64,000 nucleotides of DNA from contig NC_064542.1 in assembly GCF_023856365.1 (NCBI RefSeq), positions 8,797,363-8,861,362 on the forward strand, given 5' to 3'. The translations under genes and the position numbers were made by a program. Under the pieces are notes generated by a model. That model was given only the letters and a program-made list of their open reading frames with translations. It searched no databases and was not told the DNA's origin. The DNA comes from Brienomyrus brachyistius (taxonomy: Eukaryota > Chordata > Actinopteri > Osteoglossiformes > Mormyridae). Of the stretch, positions 22,471 to 33,975 are shown in pieces; the first letter of the stretch is position 1; the number at the start of each line of letters is the position of its first letter.

Positions 22471-23654
22471 TGCCCACCTCCAATTTAACTGGCCGAAGTG
22501 ATTAGTCATCAGACTGTAATATGTAATGTTTTACACTAATATTCTATTCTGCACCAGTCCTGGTCAGGAATTGAGGAAACACCACCACCGAGGAGTTTGC
22601 TACATATAGTAGTTTCATGCAAAGAATAAGTAATGAATAATTGATTTACTTGCTGAGTAGAAACAATATATACGCACCACACTTCAAACTAAAACACAAA
22701 GATCCAATGCCTTAAATGACCACTTAGCTACATAACACAACTAAATTACACATATTCTATACAGTACAAGGTGTCAAAGTAAAACACCTGCAGGCTCTAC
22801 ATAGTACATGTGTCAACCACACCGCACTATGAGAGCAAACATATACATACTTTAATTTCACTGAAATTTAATTCCATAACGTTAAACATTGTTAACCTCA
22901 CTCAACATAAGTCATGGGGAACAGTTATGAAAATCGTATGCCTAATGTCTCATATGACCTCCAGATGAAGATAGTGCAAACAAAATAGAAATAAATTAGG
23001 CAAAGGAACAGATATTTTGAATCATGGTCTTCATATATTTGGTGAATGATAGAAAAATTAGAGGTTTGTCAACTTTTTGAGGAGCTGGACAAGATGAACA
23101 CCGCTGTTTGAGCAGAATTTGTCTGTTGATGAGATGATGGTTGAATACTTTGATAGTCTTGCGTGCAAAATGAAGAGTCTATTCGATCTGCTGTGGGATC
23201 TTCCTTCCTCATCTAGATTTACCTACCAAATGGAGACATTTGCGTTTAAAAAACAAACTGATCACTGATCTTCAAGGAAAGATCATAAGGAAAAAACTCG
23301 GTATTAACTATATAAAGATCTGTCTTTGTAATGCAACAAAGGCATTCTTCTCTATCATATAGAGTTGAAAAGAAATCCCCATAATATGAAAATCAGTAAT
23401 AGCACACTGGCAACATGGTTGTCATGGTTGTAAGCATCCCATCTAGGCAAAGTTTCTTAGAAACCATCTAAAAATATAATGAGGATTGGGGCAGAGGGAT
23501 GATTAGGAGTCAGCTTTCAGCGATCCAAGGTCCACTGTGTCTGAGACATGAAGACGGCCTCAGAAATAGCTAATATATGGCAACCTACTGTTAGGTGGGC
23601 TATTCAGAACTTAGCATTGCTACATCCTGGGCTTAGACAGTAATCTGGAATTAA
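22471..23654. other. no recognisable feature
   Basis: Unique AT-rich sequence without a coding frame or transposon signature. Confidence 0.4.
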
Positions 23655-23905
23655 CTCTTTTGTTGTGCGCAAGTCGCCAGTGTTTTCTTCTTCAAGCCAT
23701 TAGGGAAGTGGAGCCAGCTGGGGAAATTAGTGCTCTCCAATCAGCTAGAATTTAGGGTGTTGCTTTGTTCCAGGTGCTTAACTGTTGGTCCACAACGTGG
23801 GTGCTGAAATTTTGCCAGCCAATATCCAAAGCACCGAAGGAGAAGTACAGCCTCCTGTCAATCGGCCGGAGCAGAAATGGATTACAGGTCTTGGCAGCGG
23901 CATTG
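23655..23905 (-). repeat. uncharacterised interspersed repeat, copy 1
   Basis: On the minus strand this segment reads GATTGACAGGAGGCTGTACT, CACGTTGTGGACCAACAGTT, GGAGAGCACTAATT and CAGCTGGCTCCACTTCCCT, in that order. The same blocks occur in the same order on the plus strand at 47345-47570. No coding frame, tRNA head or terminal inverted repeat is evident; the composition suggests an LTR or untranslated part of a retroelement. Confidence 0.6.
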
Positions 23906-24449
23906 TCACACCATGACAGTATCATAACAGTGATGAAGTAGGAGACTGGTTTTGATTACTTTAAAAGCTACTGGTTTTGATTGCTTTGCTAATGCACATG
24001 AAAATGTAAAAAACAATGCACATAGCACAGCTTCTCCATATAAAGGCCAAATCCAGTAGAATTACAATGCAGCATGGAAAATAAATAATTATATATGAAA
24101 GAAAAGCACTGCACATCCTTGAAAATACGTAATACTGATGCTTTTAGGTTTGCACTAGATACATACTTACAGTATAGATATAAGGTTAACCTAGATTAAC
24201 CCTGCCATGTATCATGTATGGCCTGTAATACCACCAACAGCCAAGGCTACTAAAAAGCTACCAGATCAGATGTGCAATTATATAAAGACTTAGAACACAT
24301 ATGTCAAACCCAGGGTTTGCGGTACAATTTTTATGGCCTGCAAAATGGTTTTGGAATAGTGGCCTAAGAGTACACAAAATTCACACTTTGGTACAAACCT
24401 CAGGTTCGGTATAACAGAGGAAACCAAATTTAATTTGAAATGATTTGTC

Positions 24450-24860
24450 TGCTAGCTTGCATTTCAGCAAAGCATTCTAGTCATCATTTTGTTGCCTTGA
24501 TTTCTTCGGACTAAACTCAGCCTTTTTCATTTAAAGGAAGGATCCAGCAGATAATGTTTGATAAAGGCAGATGATTAATATTTCATCAGCCCAGTTAACA
24601 CATTTGATTTAATTCTGTATCATCAGAGAGGGTTTTGCCTACCCATGTTCAGTTTTATTTAAAGAGAGGATTTTCAGGAAGAATTTTTATTATAAAGTTC
24701 ACATCTGCAAAGTTCGGATCATTCTCTTATGAGCTGAATAAATAAGCCTTGGCTGGTCGGCAGATTCATTGGTGGTATTTAATATGTGACTAGTGAGTCA
24801 ATTTTCAAGGTCCAGTATCATTGTATATAAGAGGAAAACCTAAGAACAAAGAGCGAACAT
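24450..24860. promoter_or_regulatory. candidate conserved non-coding block
   Basis: Unique sequence with ATTAATATTTCATCAGCCCA (about 24572) and AGTTTTATTTAAAGAGAGGA (about 24651), several GATAAAGG-like words and no reading frame. Selected for its enhancer-like texture only. Confidence 0.2.
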
Positions 24861-26903
24861 TTATCCCAACTTGCTTGATTCTTAAAACTAATTAAGAATA
24901 TGTGATTTGAAACTTGAATTCCCTAGTCGGAGATGAAATGGCAAACTTTTAAAACTCACTAAACTCAAATTTTCATCGAAAGTCATATGATCCAAAAGGG
25001 CTGGATCGTAAGCCCGCCCATTTGTTCATTTTTTTTTTCCTGGGGTGAGTAATTTAGATGAGGGATGAGAACGAAAAACTCAACACTAGCCAACTGACTT
25101 GTGAAAAAAACAGAATATTAGGAAACTACAACTGCAAATAGGAAAAATTCTTTCGTTCCACCCCTATGAACCAATATGTATGATAAACAAGACAACAGTG
25201 TGAAGATGAATAGGGACAATTTTCTGTTTGTTCCACTGAAACATTTTATAGAAGCAGAAGCAGGGTAGTCACAGAACACTCTAGGTCAGAACACAAACTA
25301 CCGGGAGGCTTTTAAAGTTGTAAAAGAGAGAAAAAAGTTAAATATCGTCTTGTTCTAAAACTGCAATTAATTTGTCATTAAGCAGTCTGCTGGGAAGACA
25401 AACAAATAGGAAGTTACCACAACAAAACAAGGCTTCATTGAAAATGGGTCATGGTGTGTTAAGCAATACACCAAAGACTCTAGAATTAGAAAAGAAACAA
25501 ATGAAAGCACAATCTGTCGTTTTAGAGATGGGCCATGAGCATCTAGGACAAGGGAGATATTTGATTGTAGCTTTTCCTAGTGGCTGTGTAATCAGCATTT
25601 GTTGAGACAGAGATGTTCAGCAGCTCTCTCTCTCTCTCTCTCTCTCTTTGTGACTAACTTTAGTCTTCTCGCACTATGCAGTAATTAAACCTGCTTGATG
25701 CTAGCGACTTAATTATCTTGGCAAATTGCCTTCTCTTGTAGCAGAGCTGAACAAACAGAAAATATCATTCTAGTAGTCAACACAATTTTTTCATAGAATA
25801 CATACATCAAAGGATTATATTTTATGCCAATCATGCAAGATTAATTGTTTGTACAGGCTTGTTTAATTAATTCACAACTTAAAAAGAAGTTCCAACCTTC
25901 ATTTTAATATATTAAATTTGTAAATTTGATTCAATTTTATGTGGTTCCTTCTGAGAGTGATACAGTACAGTACACCAAGCCGTCTGCATAACGAGTTGCA
26001 AGAAATGAATCCGGTGTTCGTCTCCAGATTTGGCATGCAGTGCCCTGTTCGTGCGGGAGGTGCTACACAATAGGGTCGTAACCCGATGTCAAAAGCTGCA
26101 TCGGCTGATTGACTGCGATAGCAAATGCTCTGTGACAAGGAGGTACTGATGTAAAGGGCAGAAGCAGTAACTGTGTAGTGTAAAAAGTATATGAGGTAGA
26201 GTATGAATGTTACATTACTTCTGCAGTCACAATAAGGCAATAAATGAAACTGTAGTATGTCCTTCTCCACCGGTTGTACTGGCTATATAGGAGAATAAAT
26301 ATACTGTAACTTTAAATTTAATTTTAAATTTAAGGTTGACACTAGTGATATGCTTCTTGTATAGACAAGAAGGATGGTCATTCCACAAGTTGGAGGACCT
26401 TCCTCAAGCACTTCTTTTGTATTCAAAGATTCATATTTCTATAACTGATTTTTAAATGAAGCTTCAGTGGTGTCAGGATGTACTGATGTTGCTAAGAGAC
26501 TGAGGCTTTCTCCCAGCTGACATTGCATTATTCTGTAATTTCCTGCTGAACTGATACCACTTATCTGGGGTGAGTTTCCAGCTTCGTAGCACTAAGTAGA
26601 TCATTATCTAGCACTTAAGATCAATCATTAATTAGTGGGTGTTTCTTGAATCCCTTGGTAACTAAAGTAGTTCGTAGTCTTGCTCGTAAATTTGCGGGTG
26701 CTGTGACCCACTCATTATTTTCTATGTCATTCTTTATTTGAACTTTTGCCTGCTGTCCTGTTATAGAGACACAGAGATCACCCAAAATCGATCACAAAAA
26801 CATACAATTTTGATGCTATATTTTGGACATGTACATGTAGGCTATAAATGATCGCAAACAGGGCTCATTGTATTAACATCTGTATGCAATTTGAGTACAT
26901 AAC
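24861..26903. other. no gene; (CT)n microsatellite within
   Basis: Apart from the CT tract at 25624-25648 the sequence is unremarkable. A 123-codon minus-strand frame at 25899-26270 has no recognisable domain and no splice context; I treat it as chance. The block 25655-25770 has an ATTAAACC/TTAATTATC texture that could be regulatory. Confidence 0.4.
25624..25648. repeat. (CT)n microsatellite
   Basis: Twelve consecutive CT units. Confidence 0.9.
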
Positions 26904-27005
26904 AGGGTTGTGCACTCTTCAGAATTGAATTGAGAATTTAGTTGAAAACTGCAGAATAATAGTTTGAATTTGAATATAAGGAAGTAGAATAAAAATGGAA
27001 TTGAT
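26904..27005. repeat. GAATTGAATT-rich repeat fragment
   Basis: CAGGGTTGTGCACTC followed by GAATTGAATTGAGAATT resembles the end of a fish repeat whose body alternates GAATTG and AATTTGAA. A similar CAGGGTGTGGACAATTCAAT start is at 27712. Both point the same way, so they are two fragments, not the two ends of one element. Confidence 0.3.
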
Positions 27006-28130
27006 TTCACATAAATTTATATACATAGAGTAGGTGCAGTTGTAACAAAACAGTTTAATCTTTCTATATGAATTATGCAGCATGTAAACATCAATAGCAT
27101 ACTGTACATTGAATCCCAACACTGCAATCACGGAAATTTACAGTGGCAAAAAAAACCCGTCACCTTCTCATTTGAACACCTGCCTTAAAAGTGTCCATTA
27201 CTGTTATTTTCAGTGAAAGAATTCCACATTTGAAAAGTCACATACAAAAAAATAATTTAACTGTCATTTTCTCTATTATGGTGGAAGGGCACTTCATACA
27301 GTCATACAAGTAGCCCCATCATAATCCTATCCATCTGACAATCCAGCGACACTCACAAGAAAAGCGACTGCAGACACCTCAAAAATGCTAAGACATATAA
27401 ACAGTTAAAATGCAAATACAATAAATATTTGCCCATGGAAGGTCACTTAGAGGACTAACATAAACCTGAGCCACATTGTTAGAATAGGCTAAAACAATTA
27501 TACTGTTACAGTTATACAAATCATACACTTCACTCACTAGTACTTATATAAAGTCAATATATACATATACCACCCAGAAAGTAAATACATTATATAATTA
27601 TTTATGTTTTGCTCGATTAAACTATGTTCCTCTGTTGTATGATTGCATTGAATTTCTTTGAATTTAAATTAATTTAATTATTCTTCCTGTCATTCCAATT
27701 CAACATCTTGCAGGGTGTGGACAATTCAATTCAAATTCCAGTTCATGAACGGAATAGGGCACAATTTATAAATTCTAAACAAGCCTGGTACATCCTTCAA
27801 ATTGGGAAGGTGAATCAGCCCTGACAACCAGCAATGGCTGAGAATTGTGCAACTCAGCCAAGATAGAACCATCCAAGAAGACTTGCTGGTCTAAATGCTG
27901 TTTGCACATGGACAGAACCCCTTTGACCATCTCAGTAATGAACAATTCATAGTGAAATGCAGGTTGGCCTGGGGTGAAATAATGAGCCTCCTTAGTCTGG
28001 TGCAGGATAAATTGAAAGGAGGAGCACACTGGAATTTTGCTTTCAGTCCACTGTGCAGATTCTTACAGCTCTCTGTTTCTACACCGCCAGTGGATTCTTG
28101 TAAACCACTGGTGAAGCACATAGCTTCCTC
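27006..28130. other. mostly unclassified; 3' part may belong to the Harbinger-like element
   Basis: AT-rich up to 27770. From 27775 to 28120 both strands carry medium frames (84 and 76 codons minus) without recognisable domains. Their position directly upstream of the transposase fragment makes it possible that they are its decayed N-terminal half, but I cannot identify a motif. Confidence 0.3.
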
Positions 28131-28135
28131 AAGGA

Positions 28136-28345
28136 CCTGTTCCTGTTATCAACATTGTGTCCATATCTGTGCATGCATTGATTACATTTCTGTAGTACCA
28201 TGCACACGACTACATACAAGTTCCTGCAGGAGAGGATGCTCCTGTTCTGAAGGATTGATGTTCCTGTTATCGACACTCTGTGTCCATATCTGTGCATGCA
28301 TTTATTACATTTTTGTTACATACATGTTCCTGCAGGAGTGTATGC
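28136..28345 (+). repeat. 121-bp tandem duplication
   Basis: TTCCTGTTAT at 28140 recurs at 28261. Both copies continue with TGTGTCCATATCTGTGCATG and end with GTTCCTGCAGGAG. A third copy of the leading GATGTTCCTGTTATCGACAC is at 29131, 3' of the transposase fragment. The third site suggests a motif flanking both sides of the Harbinger-like relic, although it is in direct orientation. Confidence 0.8.
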
Positions 28346-28860
28346 CTTGTATGACAGTAAAATTCGTTTTCATGTCATTGCAGATATTTTATGTGCAGTG
28401 GATGGAATGCTGAACCATATTCATATTCACGGGACCTTGAATCCCATCTATACCTGTCGAAAAGGGATCTTGGCACTAGGCCTAAATGTCCAGGTGATTT
28501 GCAACTATCAAGGGCATTTTACAGACATTATGGCCAAGTGGCCTGGGAGTCCACATGACGCTTATATCTGGTCCAGCTTTGGAGAGTCAGATGATGCATT
28601 TGCTGGTGGCTGGTTATTAGGAGACGTCAGGCATCCTCTTAGCTAATACCTGCTGATTCCAGTGTTGAATCCCCAAACCGTGGCTGAGGACAGGTACAGT
28701 ATAACACCACCACCAAAGACCGTACACTGTTGTAGAGCATGTTCTAGACATGTGAAAGATGTGATTCTGGTGCCTACACAAGTCCCTGGGAGTGCTAAGA
28801 TGTTCCCCTGAATGCCGATACGCTGTATCTGTTGTACTCCATGCTGCACTACGTTACAGT
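28343..28860 (+). pseudogene. PIF/Harbinger-type transposase fragment
   Basis: The frame from about 28343 encodes FHVIADILCAVDGMLNHIHI, corresponding to the GAIDCTHV block with the first catalytic aspartate. It then gives GLNVQVICNYQGHFTDIMAK and WPGSPHDAYIWSS, the highly conserved mid-nuclease block, and GGWLLGDVRHPLS, the LLGDSGYPL block. A stop at 28644-28646 interrupts it; the same frame continues with YLLIPVLNPQTVAEDRYS, as in PIF/Harbinger nucleases. The aspartate normally found in VVCDA/VCDY is asparagine here (ICNYQG). The DNA-binding partner protein of such elements was not found. The stop and substitution indicate an inactive relic. Confidence 0.8.
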
Positions 28861-30107
28861 AATTATTTTATTAAAACACATTTCTGGCCTGTTCTTCAGT
28901 CAGTTGTTTTAATGCTTCTTTTGAGAAGTTACTTGCTTTTTCTCTTACCGCTCACCATTGTTTTTTTCTTTTACAAGGAAGCAATATCACATTTTTATAT
29001 TTTCAACAAATGGGTTAATTTATTTTGGTCTTAATTTTGTTTGCTTTCATGTGTTTTTATTTTATTTTCTAATTTTTTTTTCTGTCTGGCTTGACAATCA
29101 TATAACATAACATTGAAATACGTGGGATCGATGTTCCTGTTATCGACACTGTGATTTTCTTACATGGAGGCAGAGAAGGAGCCAACAAAGTGCTTCTCTT
29201 TGTCAATTTTGGAATAACTGAGGGCTTTGGGAGAATATTTGTGAATCTCACTTGTTCTTTACCAACGTCGTTTGTTATCTTGTTCGCTATTCGTCGAGAT
29301 GGATCATTATGGGGAAACTGACCCTGCGGTGTTGTGAGTAATATCAGGACTCCTTCAGGGCGCCCTTGTTATACACAATAGTGCTGTTAGCACCTGGCTA
29401 TTGTCATAAACATATGGAAATGTTTCTCTGTGAAAGTAACTGCAGCACATAATATTCTGCAGGGGGGGAATTCTTAATGCTCTGATAATCTGCTTTTTCC
29501 CCAAGGCAATTAGTGGTCATGGTCATTATGTTCGCATTTTTTATATATATATTTTTTTTTGTCTGCATGGCATGATAGTTAGGACATTCTCAACGGAGGA
29601 CATTCTTTTTTCTTCTATAGACAAAGTCTGTAGCTTTTATTTATTCCTCTATGAGTAATATCACTTACTCCAGTGTTACTCTGGGTGGTCGAGGCTCCCT
29701 GTTAAATATTCCCGTATGGCCAGGCCTTTTCCAAAGTGATGGATTATTTCCCAACAAGAAATGTTTTGCGTAGCTCCTGTGCATACCCAGCTAACGCAAG
29801 TTTTGTTTTTTAAATCCATGGAATCATTCTGGTGAAGAAGCACGTATCAAAATTGAGCCATACAGTATAAAGTAAGATGATAAGATGCTGTCACATACAG
29901 CATGTTGACACGTCAAAGGTATCTTGATGATGGTCCATATGTGACGCCCATTAATGCATGGCCACAGTGGTGAAAATGTGTTTGATTTATTTCATTTATT
30001 ATGAGATTATCATAAGTATTTCTTTCTAAAAAGATATTGTTAGGTAGCCTTTATGCCCACATGATTATCTTGAACAGTGAAAATGCACTTTAAGTATTTA
30101 CCTCCTG
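28861..30107. other. no recognisable gene
   Basis: T-rich sequence with short A/T runs. One copy of the 20-base duplicated motif lies at 29128. Nothing else recognised. Confidence 0.4.
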
Positions 30108-30128
30108 GACAGTAGGGGGCAGCAGTGT
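30108..30128 (+). promoter_or_regulatory. CTCF-like motif
   Basis: GGACAGTAGGGGGCAGCAGT matches the vertebrate CTCF core CCASYAGRKGGCRS at all but the first position. Vertebrate genomes contain many unbound matches, so occupancy is unknown. Confidence 0.35.
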
Positions 30129-31569
30129 GATTGTGGAACACCTGTGAGTTAAAATGTGCGCCATTTGCAGATTCCTCTCATTATTAGTGAGCCAGGTCTC
30201 TTTGTATGGCCATTTATTCCCTGTGTTATCAGGACACTAATATCGGTTATGTGTCTCCCTAATGCGGGACACATGGAAACCCTCCATTCAACTTCCATGA
30301 CTGCATGTCCACCACAAGAAGCACAGGAGGTAGGGAATCACCCTTGATGATCACCCTGATCAACTGCAGGACACACACACTATGAACTATGCACTATTAA
30401 GTATGACACAAATTCATCTAAGTAACATGTTTGGGAGACCTGCACAAAGCAAGAGCCACGGGGCAAATCTATGCACCGACCTGGGAAACTCAGGAATTCT
30501 ACCCTCTTCTCCAACATATGACACAAAAATGCGTCAATAATTGTGATTCATTCATAATCGCTTATATTTGTTTCATTATTCTTAATACTTAATCTTCAAA
30601 AAAAAAAATGTGAAGGAAATTTCTGAACAAATCACCAAACTTTTCTCAAAATTTTGTTTGCTCTCATTAGATTTTGTTTACTATTTTGTAATTTGCTTAA
30701 AAATAAGTTGTTTTTTTGTATTTAAATAGGACTGCAGTGCCTAGTTTGTTCTCAAAGAGAATGAGAATTAATGTGAGCGTCCACACTATTAAAAGTCTCT
30801 CACGAACAGCATATCCACTCGCATTTGGCTGTGAAAAAGAGGGAGGTTTTGCCGAGCAGATAGGGGTTTGAGGGGGGTTTCTCACAATCATAACAGTGTG
30901 AATGTGTAAAATCGAGAGTTTATCAGGAGAATTGTTAAATCAGAAGGAGCGGTGGAGAATGGGGGGAAGCAAATATATATTTGTGTGTTTGTCTCTTGGT
31001 GTGTGTACCCTTTGCCTGTCATGACATGTTTTGGACTAAACTTTGGATTCCAGTTAGGAAATAACCCTTCTCCATTTACAAGTGAATCCTCTCTCATCAT
31101 TATAGTAATATTAGTAAAAATACAATGTTTATGATTAGCATGCAGTAATTTAATAATACAGAGGGTAAAAACAATATGTCAAATGCTGACTGGAAAAAAT
31201 GTGGATGAATACATTTTTATCTAAATAACAATGACAGTATTACTCTTGTATATAAGAAGTAAAAAGATGAAAACTCAACAAACACTTTGATGAGAATGCT
31301 GCTCTTTGGACGGCAATTATTTCATACTTTTATGCACGAAATCACCAGCACGAATAAAGTTTTGTTATTAAACTAAAACCTTTATCAGAAATACACAACC
31401 AATTACAAAAAACCATCAAGCATAACATTCCAGCTGCTTCTTAGTGATAAGTCTTGTAGTCAGTTATTGAAAACAAAATGTTTGCATTGCAGGTATTTTG
31501 TGGGTTTAGTTGAAAGACTTTTTTTTTACATTATTTTTTTTTTATTTTACAAAATTTCAGACTGGTGCT
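30129..31569. other. no recognisable feature
   Basis: AT-rich unique sequence, with an A9 run at about 30600. Frames here are short and overlap on both strands. Confidence 0.4.
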
Positions 31570-31777
31570 CTAATGTTATTCCAATGATGAACTGCACCAA
31601 TATTATTCGGTATTCATTATGCATTTATAGAATATTCAGTGCACCTTCATAATGCATTCATAATACATTCATAGAACATTCATAAGCAGCATGCAAGTAC
31701 ACCTTAAGATCCTAACATCGCTTAACAGCTTTACTATACATTAATAACAAACATTATATGATTATACAACTATAATG

Positions 31778-31812
<35 letters not shown>

Positions 31813-31985
31813 ATGTTTGTTATTAATGTATATTACAGCTGTTAAGGGATGCTAGGATGTTAAGGTATACATACATGATTTTTATGAATGTTATATGAAT
31901 ATGTAACGAATGCATTATGAAGGTGTACTGAACGTTTTATGAATGAAATATAAAAGCATTATGGAGGTGCAGTTAATGTAAAGTG
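31570..31985. mobile_element. large palindromic MITE with an ATT microsatellite at its hinge
   Basis: The left arm (about 31590-31775) and right arm (about 31808-31985) are inverted copies: left GTGCACCTTCATAATGCATT against right GAATGCATTATGAAGGTGTA, and left CATTAATAACAAACATTATA against right TATAATGTTTGTTATTAATG. The hinge is (ATT)n at about 31777-31808. The right end, GCAGTTAATGTAAAGTGTTA, is a familiar fish MITE terminus. No coding. A half copy lies at 41080-41220. Confidence 0.8.
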
Positions 31986-32302
31986 TTAGCTATTATCCAA
32001 ATATAGCCTTTTGGCCTGAAAACTGTCCAGTGGATCTCATTTTAGATCTAATTAGCTAACATTTTGTGTATTTTGTAAGCTGACTATAAATCTTCTTTAA
32101 ATATTTGCAAGCATTATTCAATATACAAATGTGAAGCATGGGAGAGAATGGAAATTTCTGCTGAGGGATAACTTAGTGAAATCAAGTGATATTTAAGTTC
32201 ATTCTGTCTATAGATGGCGAAGAGATTAAGATCTCGGATCCAACCTTTGTTATTTTACCTGGTGCTTATTATAACATTCTGTTCTTTGGATAACACTGTA
32301 CT

Positions 32303-32657
32303 TCCATCCATCCATTTTCCAAACCGCTTATCCTACTGGGTCGCGGGGGGTCCGGAGCCTATCCCGGAAGCAATGGGCACAAGGCAGGGGACAACCCAGG
32401 ATGGGGGGCCAGCCCATCACAGGGCACACTCACACACCATTCACTCACACATGCGCACCTACGGGCAATTTAAGAACTCCAATTAGCCTAAGCATGTTTT
32501 TGGACAGTTGGGGGAAACCGGAGTACCCGGAGGAAACCGCACGAAGACATGGGGAGAACATGCAAACTCCACACACATGTGACCCAGGCGGAGACTCGAA
32601 CCCAGGTCCCAGAGGTGTGAGGCAACAGTGCTAACCACTGCACCACCATGCCACCCC
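32303..32657 (-). mobile_element. full-length SINE of the (ATGG)n-tailed family
   Basis: Reading on the minus strand from 32657, the element starts GGGGTGGCATGGTGGTGCAG with an A-box-like TGGTGCAGTGG, then a B-box-like GGTTCGAGTC. It continues through a 'gtttgcatgttctcc' block and a GGCTGGCCCCCCATCC block, and ends GGAAAATGGATGGATGGA. It is flanked by TAACACTGTA (32291-32300) and TAACACTTTA (32658-32667), a 10-base target duplication with one mismatch. It is a retroposed, non-coding element; frames over it only translate the SINE. Confidence 0.9.
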
Positions 32658-32667
32658 TAACACTTTA

Positions 32668-33604
32668 TTTAAGGCCATATTTTTAGTAATCTACATGCCC
32701 TATAATCCCTAAACTTTGCATGATTGGTGAATGTCTCCTCAACAAAGTTATGAAACCTGTTTCAAGAACTATACAGTAGCTAGCTTTTTCAAGCCAACAT
32801 GAAGTTTGTTCATGAATTCTTTTTTCTAGTTTAATATTGTTCCTTTCCACAAACATTTTTCTTTGAAGGTATTCACTCCATGCCTTTCTCAAAAAATCAC
32901 TAGGACCATTGATCTGTTTTCTGTCATGAAGAACATTTATACATTATGAGAAACATTTTTAAATGTTTAAAACGCTACATGCATATTCTGAATTGGCAGT
33001 TTAAAAGTACATCATAAAATCGTTATATGTTATAATGAAGTCATATTATTCACAATATATACACAGGTTTGTGTTAGATGTCCTTAAAACGAACACAGTG
33101 AATAAGTTGATGTTTATTTCAGCAATTTCCCAAGGCTTAAGTATCAAACATTTTTTCTTGTGGTATGGGAGAAAGCTTTTATAAATATAAAAACAATGAT
33201 AAGGTGAGTTTGTACTGTGGCATGCCTGCTGTGAGTCAGAGAGACAATTTCTACAAAAACTGCTCTGCCAAGGAGGTAGTAGCAAGGAAGTGAACCAACA
33301 CAAATAACAAGATCTCTTTGAAGATGTTAGGCTCTTACTATTTTTCCAAGTGTTGTTTGTGTGGCTTGTTGTTATGGAAACGGTTGAAAGTACAAAATAA
33401 AGCAAATTATCTTGAATTTCTCTGTGGTAAATCAAGGAGCTATGCCTTAAATAGCAATGCCAAATAAAATTTTAACTTAAATGTGTTTCTTTTCCAATTC
33501 ATTGTGGCCTGTTAGCCTGTTGTTTCCAAACTTTGGCTGTGATAGACTAGAATTATAAAATGTCTGCAGTGTACTTTAACACATTCCAAAAATAATTAAC
33601 TATT
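32668..33604. other. no recognisable feature
   Basis: AT-rich sequence. The 129-codon minus-strand frame at 33046-33435 shows no domain or family resemblance. Confidence 0.4.
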
Positions 33605-33975
33605 ATAGATATGGGTTGTGTTCCCCCCTGTGCTGCTATGTCAGCCTCCACTGCTCTTAGGCTTTCCACGCGATTTTGGCACTAATGTCAGGCAAGAAAG
33701 CCTAGCTCGCAAATGGCATTCCAGTTCATCCCAGAAGTGTTCAGTGGGATTGTGGTCAGGGTTCTGTGCAGGCCAGTCAAGTTCTTCCACACAAATTTAA
33801 CCAAATCAGGGATTAATGCACCTCGCTTTATGGAGAGAGGCACAGTCATGCTGTAACAGGAATGGGCCTTTCGCAGTATGTAGCCACAAAGTCTGAGGCC
33901 CACAGTTGTCTAAAATATCTATGTTCAGTATGCTAAAGAATTAAAATTACCCTTCTCTGTGACTAAGGGCCCTAT
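33605..33975 (-). mobile_element. internal fragment of a Tc1-like element
   Basis: The plus strand reads CCAGTTCATCCCAGAAGTGT, then TGTGGTCAGGGTTCTGTGCA and GGCCAGTCAAGTTCTTCCAC. Reversed, this encodes a degenerate DW-SQ--DLNPI block of the Tc1 catalytic core. The segment shares its core with the fuller relic at 35.3-36.3 kb. Both ends and terminal repeats are missing. Confidence 0.7.

Noticed and set aside
27895..28413. 172-codon plus-strand frame reading toward the Harbinger fragment
   Set aside because: It crosses the 121-bp DNA duplication in a different frame from the transposase and has no recognisable domain.
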